Below the pieces are notes generated by a model. The model was given only the letters and a program-made list of their open reading frames with translations, was not told the DNA's origin and did no database searches. A stretch of 53,599 nt of DNA from the NCBI GenBank assembly GCA_017960885.1, contig JAGCYI010000224.1, positions 1 to 53,599 on the forward strand, in the 5' to 3' direction. The stretch comes from Bacteroidales bacterium (GTDB taxonomy: Bacteria > Bacteroidota > Bacteroidia > Bacteroidales > UBA3824). Both the position numbers and the translations under genes were made by a program. Positions 1-7,957 of this stretch are shown piece after piece (the first letter of the stretch is position 1; every line of letters begins with the position of its first letter).

Positions 1-426
1 CGCGACATCAATGTCCTCTTGCAAAATTATTGTCTGCCCAAAAATCCACAGTTCAACGAGGAGTATTCCAATCTGTTTTTGGATCTCGACTTGATAAAAC
101 AGAACGACAAGAAAAACACAGGCGACGACAACAACTATTTCTTTAATATCGAGGGCAAAAGGTCTGTTACTGAGGATATTTTTCTGTTTGCTGTGATGAC
201 TGCCAAGGAAGAAGGCGCACAAGTGATTGATTATGACGACATACAGAAAATTGGTCTGATTTTTTGTATGACAGATTTGGAAATAATCTCGATGCTCAAA
301 CGCTTGTCGAAAAAATATCCCGAACATCTTGCGTACAGCGAACACGCGGGCATACGTCAACTTTTTATCAACAAGGAATTTGATTTGCAACAAATTTTAG
401 ACAACTACTACGATGCAAAAAATTAA
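1..426 (+). CDS. DUF4007-like protein, C-terminal part (cut by window edge)
   Basis: The frame is open from base 1, so this is the last 141 residues of a longer protein; a TTG at 19 is in frame but there is no reason to call it the start. The visible part is soluble and mixed alpha/beta and ends in a basic, tyrosine-rich helix (LDNYYDAKN). Its pattern (a Y-F-N-x-x-G-K segment, an acidic I-x-Y-D-D-I helix, then AGIRQLF and a final YY) resembles my memory of the C-terminal half of DUF4007 proteins. These are about 300 aa and often sit beside PAPS-reductase-like genes in defence islands; their biochemical role is not known to me. The stop overlaps the next gene by 14 bp, which implies co-translation with the ATPase. 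The family call is from memory of its pattern and is moderately sure. Confidence 0.6.
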   Translation, partial: RDINVLLQNYCLPKNPQFNEEYSNLFLDLDLIKQNDKKNTGDDNNYFFNIEGKRSVTEDIFLFAVMTAKEEGAQVIDYDDIQKIGLIFCMTDLEIISMLKRLSKKYPEHLAYSEHAGIRQLFINKEFDLQQILDNYYDAKN

Positions 427-3400
427 TCTATCGGCAAATATCGAAAACGGGTTTTCCAACACGTTTGAATACATAGCGACGCCAAACGCAATAAAATCGG
501 CTAAAAACATTGCCGAAAACTTCAAGTCGGGAATACATTCGTTCTCAATCATTGGCAGTTACGGCACAGGCAAATCAAGTTTTTTGATTGCCTTGGAATC
601 CGATTTGACCAAACAGCGCAAAAAACCGTATTTGGCTAATCCTGATATTTTTGCTCAAAAGGCTGATTTTGAAATACTTAATATTGTAGGAGACTATATC
701 GACTTTGAAACACTTCTGCGTCGAAAACTCTCTGTCGAAGGCGACGCCGACAACATTCTTGACGCTCTGAAAACATATTACGAAAAGATCAAAAAGCAAA
801 ACAAATTCCTGTTGATTGTCATCGACGAGTTTGGAAAAATCCTCGAACACGCCGCCAACAATCCTGAAAGGGAACTATATTTTCTTCAAAAGTTTGCCGA
901 GATGGTCAATGTGCCTACACGCAATATATTGTTGCTGACTACATTGCACCAAAATTTCGGAGCATACGCCAAAAAACTCAGCGAAAGCCAAAAAAACGAA
1001 TGGACAAAGGTGAAGGGAAGGTTTCAGGAGATTCCATTCAACGAGCCTTCCGAAGTGCTTTTGAATATGGTTGCAAAACAGTTGCAACAAGAAAACAAGA
1101 TAACGGTTGGCAAAAACGCCGAACCCCTTTTCCAACTTGCGCTCCAAACCAAGATGGTTTCCGAAGGTTTTGAAAGTGAGACAGCCTTCAATTTATACCC
1201 GCTCGACCCGTTTTCCGCAATTGCCATTACCGAAGCGATACAACGTTATGGACAAAACGAAAGGTCGCTCTTTTCGTTTATGATTGCCAAGGGCGAAAGC
1301 ACCGTGCAGGGATTTTCGCCAAGTGATACGTCAACATACAATCTTTCAAGTGTTTACGATTATATCAACTACGTCTTTTATTCTGTTTTGAAAGATGCCA
1401 ATGCCGATTCGATGCGTTATGGCGAAATCAGCGCAGCCATTGCCCGTGCTGAAAACATCGACTTCGACAACGCCCAACACCCCGAAAATGCCATAAGAAT
1501 CATCAAAGCCTTGGGCGTGTTCGGATTGTTTGCACCGCAGAGTGCCGTACTCACCGAGGCTCAGATGACAGAATATGCGGCTTTGGCGATGGACATTCCC
1601 GATGCCGACCTGATTGTCAAAAAGTTGAAACAGTATAAGATAATCCGTTTCGCCGAATACAACCAAAGGTTGAAACTTTTTCAAGGCACCGACGTGGATT
1701 TGGAGGCCGAAATCGAAAAGGCAAAAAGCATTGTCGCTATGCCCGACGACTATATCGACGACCTTTCGGCGTTTTTCAACAAGAGAATCTCGCCCGCAAA
1801 GGCTTGCTACTATCAAAAAGGGACGCCGCGCTTTTTCGATTATGAAGTCCGTAAAGAACCCGTTGAAATTGTACCCGACGGCGACATCGACGGATATATT
1901 GAACTGATTTTTTCTGCCGATGCCGATATGCAGGAACGCATTATGCAAAAGAGTGCAAATTGCTCTAATGCAGTGATTTTTGCGTATTTCCTCAATACTG
2001 CAAAGATTTTGCAACATCTTCATAATATTCAGGTATATCAGAACATTGAGCAAAGTGTACTTTTGGACAAACACGATGAGGTGGCAACTAAGGAGATGAA
2101 GCAACTCATCGAATATGAAAACAACCTTTTGAACAAAGAAATCACCGAAAACCTATTTTCGTACAACAATGCCGTTACTTGGATTTACAAAGGCGAACAA
2201 AAAACTGTAAACTCGCTCCGAGATTTCAACATCTTGATTTCTGATGTCTGCAATGACGTTTACTCTGCGACGCCCGTTATGAACAACGAACTTTTCAACC
2301 GTCATAAACTCAGCGCACAGATTGCAACAGCGCGCAACTACTTGATTAAGGCGTTGTTGAATCGCAACAATGAAAAAGATTTGGGCTTTGCCGACGACAA
2401 GTTTCCGCCCGAAAAGACCATTTACTATTCGTTGCTCAAAGACACGGGGCTGCACAACGAAAACGGACTTCAAGACCGTCCAAAGGAGAATAGTGGCATC
2501 CAAACTCTTTGGGATGCGAGCATAAAGTTTTTGGAAAGTTCCGTCGGCAAGCCGCAAAAACTCTCCGAACTTGTAAAAATCCTCTCCGAAAAACCGTATA
2601 AACTCAAACAAGGTTTCATAGATTTTTGGCTGCCGGTGTTCCTGATTGTCAAGCGCAACGACTATGCCCTCTACGAAACCGAGTCGGGCGCGTATTGCCC
2701 TAAGTTAGAGGAATATATGTTTGACCTTCTGCCAAAAAAGCCGGGCAAATACTCGGTGAAAATGTTTGCAACAGAAGGCGTTAATCTCGAATTTTTCAAT
2801 CAGTACAGAAAGTTTATACAACTTCCTGACGAGTTTGCCATTACGTCCGACAAAATCATAGAAACTATCAAGCCGTTTCTCTTTTTCTACAACAAACTCA
2901 ACGACTACACCAAGCACACCAAAAAGTTCAACAAGAAGTCCACAATGCGTTTCCGTGACGTTTTGGCAAAGGTTAATGACCCTGAAATGATGTTTTATAA
3001 GGATTTGCCGCAGGCTCTTGGATTCAAGGACACGCAGGATTTCGATACATACGGCGCAACCCTTCAAGAATCCATCAAAGAACTCCGTATGTGCTACAAC
3101 AACCTTATAGACCGCATCGAAAAACGGTTGATTAAGGAGTTGAAAATAAAAAACAAGGATTACGCCACGTATGTTGTTGAAATTCAGGAGCGTTTTGCCA
3201 ACGTCAAGACAGACCTCCTTACGCCCGTTCAGTTGGATTTTTACAACCGCATCGCCCTCAAATTCAACGAGCGAGCCCAATGGTATCAGGCAATTTGTTA
3301 TCCCGTCCTCAGCCATCCTTTGGAAAAACTGCGTGACGAGGAGGAGGATTCTTTGCTCGACGAACTCAGTTTCCTTTTCCGCGAGTGTGAGAAGTACGCC

Positions 3401-3625
3401 GACATTTCCAAAAAGATCAACGACGACGAAAATACAGAGGCTTATTCGTTTTATATGGTAACAAACCGAGGCACACACGTCCGTCCTCAGACATTTGTGC
3501 TACGAGAAGATGAAAAAAAACGCTCTGTCGAATTGGAAACTAAACTTGACAAAATTTTATCAAAAAACGATGATGTTGCAATCTGCGCTTTGCTGAAAAT
3601 CTTGGATAAAAAGTTAGGAAAGTAA
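413..3625 (+). CDS. Large P-loop ATPase of the defence island (BrxC/DUF499-like size)
   Basis: This is a 1070-aa protein with an N-terminal P-loop: Walker A GSYGTGKSS at about residues 48-56, and Walker B as a hydrophobic strand ending IDEFGK at about 135-141. The remaining 900 residues are helical, with no membrane segment and no nuclease motif that I can see. The layout, an AAA+-type domain at the N-terminus followed by a very long helical body, is that of the large ATPases in BREX (BrxC/PglY) and DUF499-type systems. Those are thought to act as motor or scaffold subunits on DNA. I see no signature that places it in one of these families, so the likeness is in architecture only. The ATG at 413 overlaps the end of the DUF4007-like gene. 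It is followed 49 bp later by the DndC-like gene. Confidence 0.75.
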   Translation: MQKINLSANIENGFSNTFEYIATPNAIKSAKNIAENFKSGIHSFSIIGSYGTGKSSFLIALESDLTKQRKKPYLANPDIFAQKADFEILNIVGDYIDFETLLRRKLSVEGDADNILDALKTYYEKIKKQNKFLLIVIDEFGKILEHAANNPERELYFLQKFAEMVNVPTRNILLLTTLHQNFGAYAKKLSESQKNEWTKVKGRFQEIPFNEPSEVLLNMVAKQLQQENKITVGKNAEPLFQLALQTKMVSEGFESETAFNLYPLDPFSAIAITEAIQRYGQNERSLFSFMIAKGESTVQGFSPSDTSTYNLSSVYDYINYVFYSVLKDANADSMRYGEISAAIARAENIDFDNAQHPENAIRIIKALGVFGLFAPQSAVLTEAQMTEYAALAMDIPDADLIVKKLKQYKIIRFAEYNQRLKLFQGTDVDLEAEIEKAKSIVAMPDDYIDDLSAFFNKRISPAKACYYQKGTPRFFDYEVRKEPVEIVPDGDIDGYIELIFSADADMQERIMQKSANCSNAVIFAYFLNTAKILQHLHNIQVYQNIEQSVLLDKHDEVATKEMKQLIEYENNLLNKEITENLFSYNNAVTWIYKGEQKTVNSLRDFNILISDVCNDVYSATPVMNNELFNRHKLSAQIATARNYLIKALLNRNNEKDLGFADDKFPPEKTIYYSLLKDTGLHNENGLQDRPKENSGIQTLWDASIKFLESSVGKPQKLSELVKILSEKPYKLKQGFIDFWLPVFLIVKRNDYALYETESGAYCPKLEEYMFDLLPKKPGKYSVKMFATEGVNLEFFNQYRKFIQLPDEFAITSDKIIETIKPFLFFYNKLNDYTKHTKKFNKKSTMRFRDVLAKVNDPEMMFYKDLPQALGFKDTQDFDTYGATLQESIKELRMCYNNLIDRIEKRLIKELKIKNKDYATYVVEIQERFANVKTDLLTPVQLDFYNRIALKFNERAQWYQAICYPVLSHPLEKLRDEEEDSLLDELSFLFRECEKYADISKKINDDENTEAYSFYMVTNRGTHVRPQTFVLREDEKKRSVELETKLDKILSKNDDVAICALLKILDKKLGK

Positions 3626-3636
3626 GGGATTTGTTG

Positions 3637-3644
3637 TATATTTG
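3637..3644 (+). promoter_or_regulatory. Possible -7 box before the DndC-like gene
   Basis: TATATTTG matches the Bacteroidales -7 consensus TAnnTTTG and lies 30 bp before the ATG at 3675, in the only appreciable gap in the first half of the island. No good TTTG -33 element is seen at 19-21 bp upstream, so this may be a weak internal promoter or chance in AT-rich DNA. Confidence 0.35.
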
Positions 3645-3674
3645 CGTTTGTTAAACGAATAGGCAAAAGCAAAG

Positions 3675-4766
3675 ATGAAAGTTAGACACATATTAGGCAT
3701 ATCGGGAGGCAAAGACAGCGCAGCGTTGGCGGTATATATGAAACAGAAATACCCTGAATTGGGTATTGAGTTTTATAATTCCGACACAGGGTGTGAATTA
3801 TCTGAAACCGAGCGACTTATTGAAAAGTTGCAATCTGTATTGGGCAATGTGAAACGCCTCAGGGCAATAGAGGGCAGAAACCCCTTTGAGTTTTTTTTGG
3901 AAAAGACGGGAAACTTTCTTCCTTCGCCGCAACAGCGTTGGTGTACGCTCAGAATGAAACTCGAAGTCTTTGAAAAATTTGTCGGCAATGATTTGGCGGT
4001 GTCGTATGTCGGAATCCGTGGTGACGAAGACCGCGACGGATACATCTCCACTAAGCCAAACATTCAGGCAATTTTCCCGTTCAGGCGAAACATTTGGAGT
4101 TTGGATGTCATCAACAAGTTTCTGAACAACGACAATATGAAACAGGTTGTTGATATTTTTGAGAAACTTTGCTCCCCCGGTCGCTTAAAATATGATGTTA
4201 CAGGCATTGTTAAAACCCCGATTTCAAAAGGGTTTTACTATTCCAAGAAACTCAATGCCTTGCTTGATTTGGATATTAAACTATTCAATCACGCTGTATT
4301 TGAGTTTTTGAAAACAACGGATTATCCTGTCGGCAAACTTGATAACTTCCCGCTTTTGGATAATACCGACGTGCTTGTAAAAAAAGACATTTTCGACTTG
4401 TTGAGGAAGAGCGGCGTAGGTGTGCCGTCGTATTATGATGAGATACCGTTTGAAGTGGACGGACAAGTCGGCACATATTGCCGCAGCCGTTCGGGATGTT
4501 ATTTTTGCTTTTTCCAACAAAAAATCGAGTGGATTTGGCTCTACGAGCAACATCCTGATTTGTACAAGAAGGCGATGGCATACGAAAAGAACGGCTACAC
4601 TTGGAATCAAGGTGAAACCTTAGCCGATTTGATAAAGCCTGAGCGCATCAGGCAAATCAAACTTGACGTAATCAAAAAACAAAACGCCAATCGAAAACAA
4701 AACAAAGGCTCAAACCTTGTTGACATTTTCGGCGACGATATTTTGTGTACTAATTGTTTTATATAA
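3675..4766 (+). CDS. DndC/PAPS-reductase-like sulfurtransferase with candidate Fe-S cysteines
   Basis: This is a 363-aa member of the adenine-nucleotide alpha-hydrolase/PAPS reductase superfamily. The PP-loop ISGGKDS lies at residues 9-15. Four cysteines, C90 (in RWCTLRMK), C269, C275 and C278 (in CRSRSGCYFC), are placed as in DndC, where four cysteines hold a [4Fe-4S] cluster used for sulfur transfer to the DNA backbone. A roughly 100-residue insertion (about 150-250) separates the first cysteine from the others. The island context (SMC-like ATPase, helicase-nuclease, HNH, DUF4007) fits sulfur modification of DNA better than assimilatory sulfate reduction. Known relatives in context are DndC, SspD and the PAPS-reductase protein of type 4 BREX. 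No cysteine desulfurase is visible to supply sulfur; it may lie upstream of the window or be a housekeeping IscS/SufS. Confidence 0.8.
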   Translation: MKVRHILGISGGKDSAALAVYMKQKYPELGIEFYNSDTGCELSETERLIEKLQSVLGNVKRLRAIEGRNPFEFFLEKTGNFLPSPQQRWCTLRMKLEVFEKFVGNDLAVSYVGIRGDEDRDGYISTKPNIQAIFPFRRNIWSLDVINKFLNNDNMKQVVDIFEKLCSPGRLKYDVTGIVKTPISKGFYYSKKLNALLDLDIKLFNHAVFEFLKTTDYPVGKLDNFPLLDNTDVLVKKDIFDLLRKSGVGVPSYYDEIPFEVDGQVGTYCRSRSGCYFCFFQQKIEWIWLYEQHPDLYKKAMAYEKNGYTWNQGETLADLIKPERIRQIKLDVIKKQNANRKQNKGSNLVDIFGDDILCTNCFI

Positions 4767-4767
4767 A

Positions 4768-5820
4768 ATGCAGTTGCCTAATAATAAAGCACTAAACATC
4801 AGTACATTGTCGCAGATTTTCGACAATACGACAGCCACATACAAGTTCTATTGGTTTGTGGCGGTGCTTGATATAGTTGTTAAGGAGCGTAAAACAAGAA
4901 TTTCTTTTTGGGAAATCATTGCCGCAATGATTTCTGAATCGTGGTATCCAATCCATTATTTCAAAATTTCGTTTGGAAAATCAGATTCATTGTTTGAAAA
5001 ATCCACTGAAATTCAAAAAGATTTACAAATTTCAATTGATGCCGACAAAGATAAAATTAAATCCCAATTACTTGATAATCTTGATGAAAACAAAAAGTAT
5101 ATGCGCATTTTTATTAAAAATGTGCCTTATAGATTTCTCTCGCCTTGGATAAAATACACATACGACAATGATGTTGTTGAAAAATCCAAAAAGTTTGAAA
5201 ATAATTGCCTATACGCCATCAACGGTGAAGAAATCATTATCAATGATAATTGGAAAGATTATCTTATTGAAAATTACGCTATTTTGATAGATTTTGCATT
5301 TTGGAATTTGACAGATTTTCTGCAAAAACGAAATCCAAATGTGCCAAATCTGCCGTCAAAACTTGTGAAACCTTTGCAACGCGAGTCGCTGACCAAACAG
5401 CGCAAGTTTTGGGACACTTACATCGAATCTGTTGGAAAAATCAATTGCATATACACAGGCAAAGAAATCTTTGCCAAGAAATACGATTTAGACCATTTTG
5501 TGCCGTGGAGTTTCGTGTCGCACAATCTGTTATGGAATTTGTTGCCCGCTGATTCGAGCATCAATTCTTCAAAAAGCAACAATCTGCCGCTGTTGGATAA
5601 ATACTTGAAACCGTTTTCAACGCTCCAACAAGGCGCACTAAAAGTGCTTTACCGGCAAAATCCAAGCAATGCAGTTTTTGAGGATTATTTAACGGTTTAT
5701 GATTCGGTTTCGGAACTTGTAAAACTCAATGAAACAGATTTTTACAACGTGTTCAAAAAACAATTTGCGCCAATGGTGCAAATTGCCGAAAATATGGGTT
5801 TTAAAATTTGGGAGAGATGA
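4768..5820 (+). CDS. HNH endonuclease
   Basis: This is a 350-aa protein with a C-terminal HNH nuclease domain. D242-H243 begin DHFVPWSF, then come H252-N253, N257 (NLLPAD), N266 and K269 before NNLP, the usual order of the HNH beta-beta-alpha metal finger. A C-Y-T-G-K-E strand precedes the catalytic histidine. The N-terminal 200 residues are helical and unrecognised, perhaps for target or modification recognition. I chose the ATG at 4768, one base after the stop of the DndC-like gene, over an in-frame TTG at 4717 that would overlap it by 50 bp. The 5' half of the gene is clearly AT-richer than its neighbours. In this setting it is a candidate restriction effector that cuts unmodified DNA, which is inference. 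Confidence 0.82.
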   Translation: MQLPNNKALNISTLSQIFDNTTATYKFYWFVAVLDIVVKERKTRISFWEIIAAMISESWYPIHYFKISFGKSDSLFEKSTEIQKDLQISIDADKDKIKSQLLDNLDENKKYMRIFIKNVPYRFLSPWIKYTYDNDVVEKSKKFENNCLYAINGEEIIINDNWKDYLIENYAILIDFAFWNLTDFLQKRNPNVPNLPSKLVKPLQRESLTKQRKFWDTYIESVGKINCIYTGKEIFAKKYDLDHFVPWSFVSHNLLWNLLPADSSINSSKSNNLPLLDKYLKPFSTLQQGALKVLYRQNPSNAVFEDYLTVYDSVSELVKLNETDFYNVFKKQFAPMVQIAENMGFKIWER

Positions 5821-6689
5821 AGAAGATTAAAAACAATCCGCATTTAACGGCAAAAGAGCGCACAACAATCTCGTTTCCAACTCGTTGGCTCAAAGAAAAC
5901 GATTGTTTGAAAGGCGAAATCTTAGATTTCGGCTGCGGGTTTGGTTTCGACACCGACCAACTCAAAAAAGAAGGCTTTGATATTGTAGGCTATGACAATT
6001 ATTACCGCCCCGAATATCCCACAAAACGCTTTGACACAATTATTTGCAATTATGTTTTAAACGTTCTCGAATCCGACGAACAGGCAAGCGTTTTGATGAT
6101 GGTTTCAGAACTTCTGAAACCCAACGGCAAAGCATATTTTACAGTCCGCAGGGATTTAAAATACGAAGGATTTCGCACTCATTTTGTACACAAACAGCCT
6201 ACATATCAGTGCAATGTAATTTTGCCATTCAAAAGTGTTTTCGTAAACGAAAACTGCGAAATTTATGAATATCAGCATTTTAATAAAACCGATTTCAAAC
6301 AAAACTACGAACTTTCCGACACTTGCCCGTTTTGCAAACAGAATCCGAAAGTTGAGATAATCAGCGAAACGGCGTCAGCCGTTGCCTTCCTCGACGGTTA
6401 TCCCGTCAGCAAAGGGCATACGTTGATAATTCCCAAACGCCACGTGGCGGATTATTTTGATCTTACGGTTCACGAACAACGCGCCCTTTGGTTGCTTGTC
6501 AACCGTTGCAAACAGATTCTTTCAAGCCGTTTTTCGCCCGATGGCTTCAACGTCGGCATCAATGCCGGACAAGCCGCCGGTCAATCTGTTTTTCACGTGC
6601 ATATACATCTCATACCACGCTACAAAGGCGATGTGGAGAATCCCAAAGGTGGTGTTAGAGGGGTGATACCTAAGAAACAAAAGTATTAG
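5817..6689 (+). CDS. Class I SAM methyltransferase fused to HIT-family hydrolase
   Basis: This is a 290-aa two-domain protein. Residues 1-150 are a Rossmann methyltransferase: motif I LDFGCGFG at about 36-43, the acidic GYD after beta-2, and NYVLNVL at the motif IV/post-IV position, with no DNA-MTase NPPY/DPPY motif. A CPFC pair follows near residue 170, and then a HIT domain ending in H260-V-H-I-H264, with the HVHIH active site intact. HIT proteins hydrolyse or transfer nucleoside monophosphates (Fhit, GalT, aprataxin-like). I recall databases naming such MTase/HIT fusions, but know of no tested function. The start ATG at 5817 overlaps the HNH stop (ATGA) and is preferred over the TTG at 5808. 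It could modify small molecules or nucleotides, or remove adenylyl adducts, in support of the island; this is open. Confidence 0.85.
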   Translation: MKKIKNNPHLTAKERTTISFPTRWLKENDCLKGEILDFGCGFGFDTDQLKKEGFDIVGYDNYYRPEYPTKRFDTIICNYVLNVLESDEQASVLMMVSELLKPNGKAYFTVRRDLKYEGFRTHFVHKQPTYQCNVILPFKSVFVNENCEIYEYQHFNKTDFKQNYELSDTCPFCKQNPKVEIISETASAVAFLDGYPVSKGHTLIIPKRHVADYFDLTVHEQRALWLLVNRCKQILSSRFSPDGFNVGINAGQAAGQSVFHVHIHLIPRYKGDVENPKGGVRGVIPKKQKY

Positions 6690-6745
6690 TACTTTTTGCT
6701 AATTGAGAAAAGATTTCTATTTTTGACCTCAAAACAGAATCTTGA

Positions 6746-7858
6746 ATGCAGTCATTGGAAAAATACAATTTGTCAGTGGATCCTTTTATGGAAACACTTA
6801 AAACCAAATCGTCTAATACGATTTGGTTAGATATTTTTGATGCACAAAAACGCATTGAAAATATAATTATTCGTTATGCTTCCTATAATGGCTCAAACAT
6901 TATTTTGAATTATGGTCAATATGGCAACGGAAAATCATACACAGCAAAGTATTTTTGTTCTGACAATGTGTTGAGACAAATGTTTGATAATAAACCTATT
7001 CCATTTGTTCTTTTTTTACCTTTTCCACAAAACCAAGAACCTATTAAACATTTGTTTTATCAAATAATAGATTTATTGGATTTCGTAGAAATCAAAAATA
7101 ATCTTCAAAATAATAGCAACTTTGATTTTTGCGAAGCCGCAAAAATGTGTTCTGAGAATCCTTTTTTTCAAGATTTAATAATTACCATTTTTACAAAAAT
7201 GGATGGTGAAGTATTAAAAAAGGAATTAAAATTATATCTTTACAATAATCTTGATTTATCAGATTTGAATAAAATAGGTATCATTCGATATTTAATTTCA
7301 GATTCTGATTATATTAATTTTCTCATCGCATTTTTCAACTTCATTACTTATAAAAAGACGGTTTATCCGTGTGTAAATTTATGGTTGGATGATGCAGAAA
7401 GTATGTGGCATCATACTATTATTGAATGGCCAAACATTAGGTCATTTTTTCAAAAGATAGTAGATAATTCTTTTAATCTTCATATCTTTTTAAATTACAA
7501 CACATCATTACATAATGATTTAAAAGAACTTGGTGATTGTTTAGAAACATCTGTTACTGCGTTAATTCATCAAAAAATTGAATTCAATATTAATGATTCA
7601 AATAGTTATAAACAATTCTTATTTGAATTACTCAATAAAAGTAGAATAACGTTGAATGATTCTGCAAACAAATTCTTTCCTTTTACTGAGGAGGTTATTA
7701 ATAATGTCATTTGTGATTTAGCAAAAAATATTTCTTTACGTCGTTTCAGTGAATCATTTTCTACTTTATTAGAATCTGCAATTTTTGATAATATTTCAAT
7801 CATTGACAATGATTATTATCAAAGAATTAAAAATGAAATAATCGGCTGTTCTTTATAA
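6746..7858 (+). CDS. AT-rich P-loop ATPase of unknown role
   Basis: This is a 370-aa protein with Walker A GQYGNGKS at residues 57-64 and a Walker B-like strand NLWLDDAES around D215-D216, followed by helical regions. It resembles AAA/STAND-type 'ATP-binding proteins' of defence islands, but I do not recognise the family. The base composition is the striking part: long stretches have only about a quarter to a third G+C, clearly lower than the flanking genes. It is set off by a 56-bp gap upstream, and its stop codon TAA directly abuts (same frame) the residual N-terminal coding sequence of the helicase. This looks like a separately acquired gene that replaced the 5' end of the helicase gene. 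The start ATG at 6746 is the first in frame. Confidence 0.7.
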   Translation: MQSLEKYNLSVDPFMETLKTKSSNTIWLDIFDAQKRIENIIIRYASYNGSNIILNYGQYGNGKSYTAKYFCSDNVLRQMFDNKPIPFVLFLPFPQNQEPIKHLFYQIIDLLDFVEIKNNLQNNSNFDFCEAAKMCSENPFFQDLIITIFTKMDGEVLKKELKLYLYNNLDLSDLNKIGIIRYLISDSDYINFLIAFFNFITYKKTVYPCVNLWLDDAESMWHHTIIEWPNIRSFFQKIVDNSFNLHIFLNYNTSLHNDLKELGDCLETSVTALIHQKIEFNINDSNSYKQFLFELLNKSRITLNDSANKFFPFTEEVINNVICDLAKNISLRRFSESFSTLLESAIFDNISIIDNDYYQRIKNEIIGCSL

Positions 7859-7957
7859 ATACAATTCCTTCATTCCCGCCGCTACAAGTCGCGTTCCGAG
7901 TATGAACCTGTCGGTTTCTTTTCGGAATGTTTATGCAGTGCCAAGAGGTTTGATTTG
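7842..7957 (+). pseudogene. Frameshifted, start-less N-terminal remnant of the helicase gene
   Basis: Between the ATPase stop and the first usable helicase start there is protein-like sequence without a start codon. In the helicase frame, 7859-7957 reads through SEYEPVGFFSECLCSAKRFD straight into LMLGFFSTTAI. I recall that pattern as the N-terminal part of the PLD domain in this helicase family. A second frame (from 7860) reads YNSFIPAAT, the type of segment expected just before it. The two would join by a one-base shift between about 7877 and 7900. The helicase frame has no ATG, GTG or TTG before the TTG at 7955, because it starts at the TAA of the preceding gene. Either the helicase uses an internal start and is truncated, or a base is missing in the assembly. 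Confidence 0.55.

Noticed and set aside
4768..5820. Cas9- or retron-type HNH protein
   Set aside because: No RuvC halves, no reverse transcriptase and no array nearby; the gene is tightly coupled to the DndC-like gene.
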